From NCBI GenBank assembly GCA_963575745.1, contig CAUYUJ010009546.1, positions 359,501 through 423,500 of the forward strand: a stretch of DNA of 64,000 nucleotides, in the 5' to 3' direction. How positions within the stretch are numbered: position 1 is the stretch's first letter; each line of letters begins with the position of its first letter. The notes below the pieces were generated by a model. That model saw only the letters and a program-made list of their open reading frames with translations, was not told where the DNA came from and made no database searches. Positions 11,230-20,660 of the stretch are shown one piece after another. Position numbers and translations under genes: made by a program. Origin of the DNA: Prorocentrum cordatum (taxonomy: Eukaryota; Sar; Dinophyceae; Prorocentrales; Prorocentraceae).

Positions 11230-12195
11230 GGTCAGGGACTCTTGCTTAGCGTGTCGCGCCGCTGTTTCTCGCACACCACGCTTCGGTGCGACGCGCTAGG
11301 CGCGTCCCAGTTCCCCAGCGTCAACGTCCCGAGCCTTTCCAGGCCCAGCGCCCCTTGGAGTGAAACGATAGGAAATCAGCTTGCAGGGCATCACGTGTCG
11401 GCGGGGCCGCCGCCGCGATACGCTAAGCAACATGTCCCTACCGTGACGTCATTCTTCCTGGCCCCCCTCTTCATTGATATCCTACTTTGCGAAAAGTTGT
11501 ATCGGAAAGTCACGACCAGAGCCGTCTGCCCCACATTTCAGCGCAGTTTTTCGAGGCAGATCGATTTGTGATGGTCCTGGGGGGCGACACGTTACAAACC
11601 CGCCTGTGGCGAGACAATGGGGCTGACGGGATCTCAGGTCTCGGCGCGCCCGAGCAAGACGGGCAAGGTGAGGGCGACGCGCTCGCGACAAACCCGCCCG
11701 TGGCGAGAAAATGGGCCCCCCTGAGGCTGCTGTTGCAGAGGCCTCCGAAGGCCTTGGGGAGGCAGGCAGAGCACCGAGCACGTCCAAAACGTTCGACCCT
11801 CGATGTCCAATCGCCGTGGGCAAGGTGTGCAGGAGGAGGCGGACGACCCTGAGATCCTGACGAAGCAATTTTTGTCGACCCAGGCTTTCCCGCCCGGTTT
11901 CGGGCCACGGGACCCTCACAGATCGATCCAGCCCGACAAATGATACAGAAAGATGGGGTCCGGGGCTCCGGTCGTGTTTTTTTTTGCTACGTTGCCATTT
12001 TTTCGCAACGTGGGATTTCACGGGAGTTTGTCGCGCCGTTGGTTCTGGCACACCCCGCTTCGTCGCGACGCGGTATCCACGTCCCAGTCCGCAAGCGTCA
12101 ACGCCATGAGTTTTCCCCCAGCCTCCCGCCCCGCGGAGCGGAGCGACGCGATATCCGCTCGCAGAGCATACCGTGTCGTCGGGGCCGCCGTCGCG
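11230..12195. repeat. Diverged direct duplication of a ~190-bp block
   Basis: The block 11235-11425 recurs at about 12005-12195. Shared parts include GTCGCGCCG, CACACC-CGCTTCG, GCGACGCG, CGTCCCAGT, AGCGTCAACG, and the ending GTGTCG-CGGGGCCGCCG-CGCG. Between them is GC-rich DNA without a convincing gene. Confidence 0.6.
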
Positions 12196-12259
12196 GCACT
12201 TCTGGCTGCAGCGCTGGCGGCCGCGAGCGTGTCTGTAGTTTCGAGGGCTGCGCCAATCT

Positions 12260-12914
12260 ACAGTCAAGGCGCTAAAATAAGGAACAGTTTTGGTACGAAA
12301 GGGGCTCGATGTTCCTTAGGTCGTTCTGTGGTTGTTGCTCTAGCCCTCCTCGTGCTGGCTGGCGCTCTTGAGGCCAGAGAGGGGCTTCGGGGCTCCGTTC
12401 CTCATCCACCGTTCCTCATGTCAGCGGCCCGACTGCAGGAGGTGCAGAGCGGCAGGACAAGAAGCGGACGGCCGCGACGGCGGCCGACCGCAGAGAGAGG
12501 CTGCGGGGCAGGAGGCGCGCGGGCGGCCTCAGCCACCGAAAACCAGCGCGTTTTCCGGTTCGAACGCATTTGAAAGGAGAAAATGGTCATCGCACCGCTA
12601 CGCTCAGCCTTTTTTCCCTCCTGGGAGGGAGGCCCTCGTCGCCACTGCTGAATTCGCTTCGAAATCCTGGGTAGAACGCACACCAGGAGAGGTCCTGGGA
12701 GTAGGGGTATCGGTACCTTTTGGTTTCCCCAGCATCAATACGGAACCGCCGAAGTTGAAGCGACAAAGGTGTCCAGGCACGAGGCAAGCGCCAGCCAACA
12801 GGTCAGAGGCGACATGTCGGCAGGTGGCAGCCAGGATCCTCACGGACATGTCCAGCCGCCGCCGGGACACGCCAAGCAAAAGTTCCCGAGCGTACCGATT
12901 CGGATCCCTTTCAG
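12260..12914. other. No firm gene; a hydrophobic, signal-like frame only
   Basis: Around 12310-12375 one frame reads VVVALALLVLAGALEA, which resembles a signal peptide, but the following residues are Arg-rich and the frame has no other support. The stretch 12628-12690 is part of a small dispersed family also seen at about 15243-15325 and 55250-55335 (CCCTCGTCGCCAC followed by a TCGAAATC-like part). Confidence 0.3.
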
Positions 12915-13041
12915 GAAGGGAGGAGGTGGGCGTGCCAGGCCATCGTGCACGCCGCGATCGGCCCGGAGGCCACCGAGCAGTTCCTCCCCGCCCAGCGGGC
13001 CCCGAAAAGGACCTGGGCGCACAGGGGGGGGGAGGGGGCTG
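12915..13041 (+). CDS. Candidate exon ending at a MITE-like sequence
   Basis: A good acceptor (ATCCCTTTCAG) leads into a frame containing WACQAIVHAAIGPEATEQF, LPAQRAPKRTWAHR, then a Gly-rich end. The donor is GTAGGC at 13042, which is exactly where sequence related to the inverted-repeat element at 38968-39164 begins. The product is not recognised. This is a single exon; the neighbours could not be placed. Confidence 0.45.
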
Positions 13042-13115
13042 GTAGGCTTCGGGCTGCGCACAGACAGCACCCCAAGGCAGTCCCGTCTAGACTCAGCAGG
13101 CCCCCCAGGTGGCTC
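13041..13115 (+). mobile_element. Partial copy of the GGTAAGGCTTCGGG inverted-repeat element
   Basis: The sequence GGTAGGCTTCGGGCTGCGCA and the following CAGACAGC-CCC, AGTCCCG and CTCA-CAGGCC match the left arm of the element at 38968 in order. No matching right end is visible nearby, so this is a half copy or a diverged one. Confidence 0.55.
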
Positions 13116-14779
13116 GAGTCGGAGCCGCAAGACAAGCGCCTCGTGCGAGACATCCCCACAATCTGAACCTGCACGGGCTAGTGTGACATCCCTGCTGGCT
13201 CCCAATTGGAGTGCTAAAGCGAGCGCTTGGGCTGGAGACATCCTCACAATCTGCTCTGAAACAAGAGAAGCCAGCAGCGCCAGACAAGCACTTCGCTCGA
13301 GACGTCCCCACAATTTGGGCGTGAATGGGCGGGTGTAACACCCCCTGGCGGCTCCCTCTAGGGATGCTCAAGTGCAGTACCTGCTTCACTGCGGTGATCA
13401 TTCTAGAGCTATGTGTGCGGGTCAGTCTGAGTCTGAGTTAGTATGATTATTCGTGAATCTGGGTATGCGTGAGTCGGAGTGGGAGCGGGGCCCAGCGTCA
13501 GTGAGTCTGAGTATGAGTGAGTCTGAGTGCGAGTGCTCCGTGTGAGCGAGTTTGAGTGACAGTGAGTCTGTGTGTGACTGAGTCTGAGTGTCTGTGAGTC
13601 TGAGTGCTGCGAGTTGCCTGAGTATGTCCTGAGAGGGAAGAGGGACGAGGGAGGAGGCGCGAGGCGATGAGTGGGAGGCGGAGGCGCCACACGCATCACG
13701 ATATCTTCATGTTCAGCACTTGGGGTACTTTGGAAAGGAGCCACCGCCGCCGCCTTTGATCACCTGAGTGCAGTCTGCGCGGTGCTATGGTAAGATTCTG
13801 GGTTTGCAGGTGGACCGCCCGCCATCCGTGCATCTGTGGAGGGCTCGTGAAAATAATTTTGCGCGATGCTTCCCTGGCGAGAGCCAGATCTCGACAGTGC
13901 GTCGCGCTGCATACGTGCAGTGGGTCTCCGAGACGTACCGTCGAAACCTGCCTTGGGCGTCGTCCAAGGTGCCCTACTTACCGACACGCCTGGTGGCTCG
14001 ACGAGGAAGAGTTATCTGCGAGGGAAAGGGGCGGAGAAGGAGGGGAAGGAGGAGGGCGAGGAGGTGAAGGAGGCAGGAGGGGGGAGCAGGGGGAGAGAAC
14101 CGATGAGGAGGGCGAGGCGCGATGATCAAGGAGCGAGGAGGAACGAGGAGGATGAGCAGGCGGGGGGGTCCCTTCTCTGCATCTCGTCCTCCCTCGTCTT
14201 GTCCCTCATGCTCCACCTCCTCTCTAGCGTTCCCACTTCCGTTTCTCCTGCTGCTTCTCTTCTGTTTCTCCTGCCGTCATGTCTTCTAGATGCTACTGTG
14301 ATCAGTTCTTTCTGCATTGTATTGTAGTGTTGCTTGCTTACCAATCTTTCTCTCAGATTATGTCTCCCTTTATTTAGTCCACTACCCGTGTTTCGTTTCT
14401 GATTCGCTCTCTCTCTCTCTCTCTCTTTCTCTGTCTCCTTGTCTGTATGTCTGTCTCTCTCTCTCTCATCTGTTCTCTACAAATGTATATGTACCAATGT
14501 CACTCTTTAGTGGTTCTCTCGCTCTCTCCCTCTCTCTCTCTCTCTTTGTTGGTATTTCTCTATCTATGTTTCCTTTGTGTCGTTGTTGGTCTCTCCCTTC
14601 TCTCTCTCTGTATGAATGTATACATGCACGCGAATATAGATGTACGTACAGTTGTCATTGCCGTGTGTCAGTGTATGTTCCGGATGTGCATGTACATATG
14701 TGAACACATCAACAGTTCATTACATACATGTGTATGCGCGTATCCCGTGAAATCCGACGTTGTGAACACGCAACACTGC
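13116..14779. other. Low-complexity stretch without a supportable gene
   Basis: Contains a GAGTCTGAGT-type repeat at about 13420-13615, a GA-rich tract at 14020-14150, and TCTC-rich DNA at 14405-14620. Open frames translate these repeats (Ser/Leu or His/Thr-rich). Nothing else recognised. Confidence 0.5.
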
Positions 14780-15019
14780 GAAGCGCCACAACGGGAGCCG
14801 GATCGATTTGTGATGGTCCTGGGGACAAGAACTTGGAGCTCTGGACCACTTGTCAGGGACTTGGTTTTCGTCCCGAATTCGCTCGCTTCTTGACGGTCCT
14901 GGGATCTCGCCAGGGCCCAAAGCCCAACGAAAAACCTCGGTCTTGATTCTTCCCGTATGTTGGAGGTCTGGCTGTTGCGAAAGACCGCCGTCTGGATTGT
15001 TGTCCATGTGCTGGAGGTC

Positions 15020-15215
15020 TGGGGAGCCTTCCGCGGCATGGCGCGGTCGGCGGGGTGTCCAGCGCCCGCCCAGGTTCTTCCGCTCGTGGGGCGCCGCCGA
15101 GCCCCCGGCCACCGCCGGGCAGCTGGATCTGCGCCTGGCGCTGCTAATGATCGTGCACCAGCTGAGGATGCCCTCCTGCTGCTCTCACGCCGGCCACGCT
15201 CAGAAGAGGAAGAGG
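15020..15215 (+). CDS. Weak candidate exon
   Basis: One frame reads RFFRSWGAAEPPATAGQLD then LRLALLMIVHQLRMPSCCSH, which is more protein-like than its surroundings. The end of this frame, from GTGCACCAGCTGAGGATGCC, is repeated nearly exactly about 170 bp downstream (15329-15380), so the apparent exon may belong to a local duplication. Splice borders are not clear. Confidence 0.3.
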
Positions 15216-15639
15216 TACCCATACTGCTACTCTGCCCTCGTTTCCCCTTTTGGGGGCCTCCTGGGAGGCCCTCGTCGCCACCGCCGGATACGCCTCGAAA
15301 TCTTGGTCACAACGCACCCCGCTATCGTGCACCAGCTGAGGATGCCCTCCTGCTGTTCTCACCTCGGCCACGCGCAGAGGGGGGTAGGGGGAGGGGAAAC
15401 AGCTTTTCAGAAACACCCCAACGTTTTAGACGGCGCGGGCCTTACATGTGTAGATGTAGGGCCCGCGCCTTCTAAGGAGCAGCTTCCTTCTAAGAAGTTT
15501 TCCTCCCTCTCCCTACCCCCCTCTGCGCGCCGCCAACTCCCTCCTGTTCTGACGAGCGGCGAACATGTCCGAAAGCGCGCGCGCGCGTGGCGACGGCAAA
15601 GCAAAAAGGGGGGGTTCAGATTCAAACTATCTCCCCCCC

Positions 15640-15900
15640 CCCCTCCTTTGCTAAGGGGGGGGGGCTTCAGAAGCCCCCCCCTCCTTTCCTTTTTGGTGCT
15701 GGAAAGGGAGGGGGCTTCGAAGCTACCCCTCTTTTCCGGCGCCCGAGGTAAGGCTGGGCTCCCTTCTGTCAGGGGGGGGGCTTCGGAAGCCCCCTCCCTC
15801 CTCCCTCCCTGGTGCTGGAAAGGGGGGGGACTTCGAAGCTACCCTCCCCCCCTCGTTTTCTCGAGCCCGAGATAAGCCGGGGCTCCCCTTTGCCAGGGGG
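15640..15900. repeat. Repeated G-run/C-run palindromes
   Basis: Two consecutive units of about 130 bp each have a run of G, CTTCAGAAG or CTTCGGAAG, and a run of C, followed by GGTGCTGGAAAGGG, CTTCGAAGCTACCC and GCCCGAGRTAAG. The G-run and C-run around CTTCNGAAG can form strong hairpins. The G-runs could also form quadruplexes. Confidence 0.75.
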
Positions 15901-15929
15901 GTGGGCGGGGCGGTCCCAAGCTCCCCCCT

Positions 15930-16400
15930 GCGCTTCCAGGTGCTCCCAGGCGTTCCCAGGCGCCCCGCAGCGCGCTCAAGCGCTCCCAGGCGCTCCCAGG
16001 TGCTCCCACGCGCTTCCAAGCGCTCCCAAACGCTTTTAGGAACGCGCCCAGACAAGCGCTCCCAGGCGTTCCACGGCCATCACAGGCACTCCCAGGCGCG
16101 CCCAGGCGCTCCCTGGCGTTCCCAGGCGCCCCCAGGCGCTCCCAAACGCTCCCAAGTGCTCCCAAGTGCTCCCAGGTGTTCCCAGGCGTTCCCTGGCGCT
16201 CTTAAGCGCTTCCCGGCACTCCCAGGCGCTCCCAGACACTCGCAGGTGGCAGTCCCAGGCGCTCCCAAGCGTTCCCAGGCGCTCCCAGGCGCTCCCATGG
16301 CTCCCAGGCACTCCCCGGCGCTCCCAAGCGATCCCCGGGGCTCATAGTTCCCAGGCGCTGCTAAGCGGCCCCAGGCGCCTCGATCCCAGGTATCCTAGGC
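15930..16400. repeat. GCTCCCAGGC ~10-bp tandem repeat
   Basis: About 470 bp of a short repeat with consensus near GCGCTCCCAGGC and many variants. It is open in several frames on both strands (RSQALPGAP-like and GSAWERLGA-like), which I treat as repeat translation. Confidence 0.9.
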
Positions 16401-16690
16401 GTTCCCCGGAAGGTTTCGCTGGAGTTGCGAGATCGCCACGGAACGTCCCGGGTCGCCGAAAAGCACCCCCGGCCTTGGGCGCCGGCCCCAGAGGTCACCA
16501 GGCGCCCCCAGGGACATTCACGATCTTAGGGGTGGTATCGTAAGAGAGGTGAGCGCGAATCCGCAATAATTTACGAGGGATCGTGTCTCGGGGGCGCGAA
16601 TCTCACGTGTGTTTTACGCGTCCCCCAGGAAATCCTATTATCCCGGCAAAGCAACCTAACATCGATATGTAGAAGCATAGCTGGAGGGGT

Positions 16691-17040
16691 GTATGTCCAA
16701 ACGAGACACTGCTATCAACGCACGGAACTTGAATGGATGTATGTCCAAGCGAGACACTGCTATCATCGCACGGAGCTCGAATGGGTGTATGTCCAAACGA
16801 GACACTGCTATCAACGCACAAAGCTTGAATGGATGTACCTCCAAATGAAACACTGCTATCAACGCACGGAGCTCGAATGGATGCATGTCCAAACGAGACA
16901 CTGGTATCAACGCACGGATGCTTGAATGGGTGTACGTCTTCACGAGACACTGCTATCAACACACGGAACTTGAATATATGTATGGTCAAACAAGACACTG
17001 CTATCAACGCACACACTGCTATCAACGCACAGAGCTTGAC
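16691..17040. repeat. 48-bp tandem array, about seven copies
   Basis: The unit contains CGAGACACTGCTATCAACGC and repeats every 48 bp. Because 48 is divisible by three, frames stay open across copies. On the minus strand a frame from 17058 to 16603 runs through all copies with the motif VDSSVSFGHTSI; on the plus strand about five copies read YVQTRHCYQRTELEWM. Neither frame can be called a gene from sequence alone. Confidence 0.9.
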
Positions 17041-17185
17041 ACTACACAGTTGTATCACAGACTCGCAGGACAGTAGGACTCGCAGGACTACATTGTGTAC
17101 AAAGTATTATGTGCAGGGACTCGTAAGACCTGTGTCTCTACTGGTGTGCTGGGCGAGTCCATGCAAAAGCATGCAAAAACATGCA

Positions 17186-17470
17186 CTTTGGCAGACGTCT
17201 TGGAAGTCTGCAAAAGCGGCACGCTGAGCTGTGGTGGCAGGCTGCAAAAGCGGCAGCCTGCAAAAGCTTGCACTTTGGCAAACGTCTTGGAAGCCTGCAA
17301 AAGCGGCAGGCTGAGCTGTGGTTGCAGGCTGCAAAAGCGGCAGCCTGCAAAAGCATGCACTTTGGCAGACGTCTTGGAAGTCTGCAAAAGCGGCACGCTG
17401 AGCTGTGGTGGCAGGCTGCAAAAGCGGCAGCTTGCAAAAGCCTGCACTTTGGCAGACGTCTTGGAACTGA
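17186..17470. repeat. 87-bp tandem array, just over three copies
   Basis: Units start at 17186, 17273, 17360 and 17447 with CTTTGGCAGACGTCTTGG and contain the inverted pair GCAAAAGCGGCAGCCTGCAA. The period is divisible by three and frames are open on both strands. From 17506 the DNA passes into GCAGGCTGAGA-like sequence related to the element found in the adjacent gene. Confidence 0.9.
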
Positions 17471-17505
17471 GGAGCGGCGTGCGAAGCGGAGAGCCTGCGA
17501 AACCT

Positions 17506-19845
17506 GGAGGCTGAAAACTCGCAGGCTGAGACTCGCAGAAACCCGCAGGCTGAAAAGAGTCCTACTACTCGCAGAAAAGCACCGCAGAAAGAGTCTAGCG
17601 AAAAGCACCGAAGGCTGAGAAGCACCGCGGGCACACGGGCTTGGAAACCTCACCTCTCCCGCTCGTCTTGCAGGAAGTCGCGCCAATCCGGCGGCTGCCA
17701 AGAGTCGATGATGCGCCGAGACCCACCGCCCGTGCTGCCGCCGATGTCCAGGTAATCCCCTCCCGCAGTACGGAGGCGGCCGTGTCCTAGCGCCACAATC
17801 GCCTGGTTCCGTTTGACTCGCAACTCGCCGCTGTCCCACTTCCGAAGCACGTCCAACTGCTTGCGCGTGAGAGTGGGGACCTCCTGGCCCTGGTCGGCAG
17901 GCTGAGTAGCACCGCCACGTAAGAGCTCTTGCCGATAGCGGGCGAGCCGCTCACCCTCGTTGTAGCGCGAGATCGCTTCAGCCTTGTCGTGGTGGAGGCG
18001 GCGGCGCTCTTCCTTCATGACTTCGTCGTGCGCAGGTGGCTCACTGGGTTCGGCGTGCAGGGCTTGGGCGAGCATGTCAACGTCGAAGCGGCCGGAGAGC
18101 AAGCACCTCCCAGATCTGTTTTGTGCCGCACACACGTTGCAGATGCCGGCACCACCGCTTGCGCTTCTGCTCTCTGAGGAACTTAGCGAGACCCCCTTGG
18201 CCTGCCCCCTGGGGCTGGCCACCTTGTGGTGGAGTCTTGCCTTTCGCCTTCCCCTCCTCGCCTTTTCCCGCAGACTGAGAAGCTCCGCGAATACCTTGTG
18301 GTGGAGTCTTGCCTTTCGCTTTCCCCTTTTCGCCTTTTCCCGCAGGCTGAGAAGTTCCGCTAGAACCTTGTGGTGGAGTCTTGCCTTTCGCTTTCCCCTT
18401 CTCGCCATCTCGTTCCTGTAGCGCCAGCTGGTGTTCGGACTGCTCGTGCCCTGTGCGAACACGTCTCACGAGTTCCCCGCGCTCAGCGTCGGCGAGGACG
18501 CGCCGCAAGTCGGCGATGTTTTTGCTCCGCAGAAACTCATGGCGAACCTTAAGGACAGACACAATGGCTCGGACAGTCTCCGCCTGTGACGCGAAGGCGG
18601 TGTCGCAGTCCGAGCCAGGCTGAGAAGCGCCAGCTGGATCTTTGTCCGCAGGCTGCGTGGACGTCCTCTTCTTGAACAGCAAGAGGCTGAGGTGGTGGGG
18701 GAGTTTCGGGTCGTAGGCCGCGTCATACCTCTGGTCCCAATACTCCCTCAACTCCTTGTGCAGCTCATGCGCGCGCCGACTAACTTCATCCTCGGGCTCG
18801 TCGCAGGCTGCGGCGTCGGCCGGTGACGTCGGTGAAAGCGGTGCATGCACAGGGGCGGGGCTCGGGGGCCGGGACCAGTGCACCGAGGAGCCCTCCACCT
18901 CGGTCTCTGAGCCGGCGTCGGCGTCAGGCAATCCTCCGAATGCAATCTTCCGCCTCTTTGTCTCCCCAGGCTGAGAAGCATCAGGGGCGGCGAGCACGAC
19001 CGCAACAGCATCGTGTGCGTCGTTTCGCATGCCACGGTCCATGTAGGAGGCGCCAACAGCGACGGGCTGGAAACGCGCGACTGCTCCGCAGACTGCCACG
19101 TCGTCGCCTTTGCGGTCCGCCGGGGGGGGGGCGAAGACTTCCCATAACGCCTCGTCGCCAGTGCGGCGTTGGAAAGCTTCGCGCGCCTCCTGCGCGGTCA
19201 AGTTGTTGTCGCCGACTACGAGGCGCACGACCGGCGTGCCCGGCTCCCCAGTACTGAGAAGCACGGCGATCCCGTCCAAGTGGAGTCGGAGAAACCGAAC
19301 TGCTTTCTGTCGCGTGTGAATGCTGGGAGGGTTGCTTCCGCAAACGATGTGCATGTTTCCGACGACCGCGTGAACTTTGTCATGGCCTCCTGTCTGCACA
19401 TTGAACCGTGAGATCACTGCGTCCACTTGTCGCGCGATGGGGACGTGGTAGATGCATGTGTCCTCGCGCAGGGACGCGTCAGCAGGCTGAGAAGCACCGC
19501 CGAAGCCCCATAGGCTCAAGTAGTTGGCGACCTCGCAGAAGCCGATGCTGTCGCCGAACGGCTTGGTCAGGATGTCTTTCACGTTGATGGATGCTCGACT
19601 CAGGCCTTGACGAAACGCACCGACCTCGCACCCAAAGAAAAGGTCAGCATCGACTTCCTCGACTATCTTGGCGCAAATCCGCCCGAAGTTGGAGCAGTGA
19701 GTCTTGGAGTTCTTCCCCATCATCATGCTCTGCTCGAACCCGAAGTTAAAAGAGGCGACCGTAAAAGACGCAGGTTGAGGATCACAGCGAGCAGGCGCGG
19801 CCGCAGGCGTGTGTCGGTCTTCCTCCGCAGGCTGAGAAGCACCGC
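17506..19845. repeat. Dispersed ~19-bp element GCAGGCTGAGAAGCACCGC
   Basis: Copies, all in one orientation, occur at about 17611, 17897, 18270, 18342, 18615, 18648 (short), 18966, 19482 and 19827, with degenerate tandem relatives at 17506-17560. In the minus-strand gene the copies are read in the same frame as (G/D)(A/T)(S/T)QP(A/G). Copies at 17506-17628 lie outside the coding frame. Confidence 0.75.
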
Positions 19846-19894
19846 GAGAAGCCGAGGCTGCAGGCCGGTAAGGATAGGGCCAAGGGAGGGCCAT
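17650..19894 (-). CDS. EEP-fold (endonuclease/exonuclease/phosphatase) protein with GASQPA inserts; one frameshift
   Basis: A 605-residue frame runs from 19894 down to 18077. After an N-terminal disordered part it shows EEP-like landmarks: VASFNFG, FFGCEVGA, VVGNMHIV, VVGDNNL and NDAHDAVAVV, matching the usual strand order with substitutions at some catalytic positions. A Lys/Gly linker with repeated GKAKGKTPPQG follows. Near 18075-18110 the natural continuation (FDVDMLAQALHAEP onward, to 17650) is in another frame, implying a small indel. AG directly before 19894 suggests an upstream exon. At least eight short inserts encode GASQPA or variants. Substrate unknown; loss of some canonical residues could mean altered activity. 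Confidence 0.6.
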
Positions 19895-19934
19895 CCTGGA
19901 AGGGCACGTCCTGAACCAAAGACGGCTGTCAAGA

Positions 19935-20370
19935 CAATGACGATGACGATGCTGATGCTGATGCTGATGATGATGATGGCGATGATGATGATTTTGATGA
20001 TGATGATGATTATGATGATGCTGTTGCTGCTGGTGATGATGGTGGTGGTGGTCATGGTGGTTGAGGTGATGTTGGTGGTTGTGATGATGATGATGATGAG
20101 AATAGAATGATACTGATGATGATGACGATGATGATGATGATGATGATGATGATAACGGTGATGATGGTGGTGGTGATGATGATAATGATGATGATGATGA
20201 TGATGATAATGATGATGATGATGAGGAGGAGGAGGGGGAGGAGGAGGAGGAGGAGCAGGAGGAGGAGTAGGAGGATGATGATGATGATTATGATGATGCT
20301 GTTGCTGCTGGTGATGATGGTGGTGGTGGTGATGGTGGTTGAGGTGATGGTGGTGGTTGTGATGATGATC
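19935..20370. repeat. GAT/GGT trinucleotide repeat block
   Basis: Mainly GATGATGAT with GGT and GAG interruptions; GAGGAG-rich around 20222-20270. It lies just upstream (on the minus strand) of the EEP-fold gene and could be in an intron or promoter of it. Poly-Met and poly-Ile frames are repeat translations. Confidence 0.95.
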
Positions 20371-20660
20371 AGTTGGCTCCGGGCATCCAAAATGTGGCCC
20401 GGGAATGGAGTTCTGGGAAATAGAAGAGCACGAAGTGGCCTACAGTTGGCTCCGGGCATCCAAAATGTGGCCCGGGAATGGAGTTCTGGGAAATAGAAGA
20501 GCACGAAGTGGCCTACAGTTGGCTCCGGGCATCCAAAATGTGGCCCGGGAATGGAGTTCTGGGAAATCGAAGAGCACGAAGTGGCCTACAGTTGGCTCCG
20601 GGCTTCCAAAATGTGGCCCAGGAATGGAGTTCTGGGAAATCGAAGAGCACGAAGTGGGCA
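20371..20660. repeat. 73-bp tandem array, four copies
   Basis: Units start at 20371, 20444, 20517 and 20590 with AGTTGGCTCCGGGCATCCAA and end with AGAGCACGAAGTGGCCTAC. Copies are almost identical, so the amplification is recent. Since 73 is not a multiple of three, each copy shifts frame, and the open frames here are not constrained. Confidence 0.95.

Noticed and set aside
11482-12267. A 261-residue minus-strand frame
   Set aside because: It overlaps the duplicated block, has repeat-like Arg/Pro composition and no motif.
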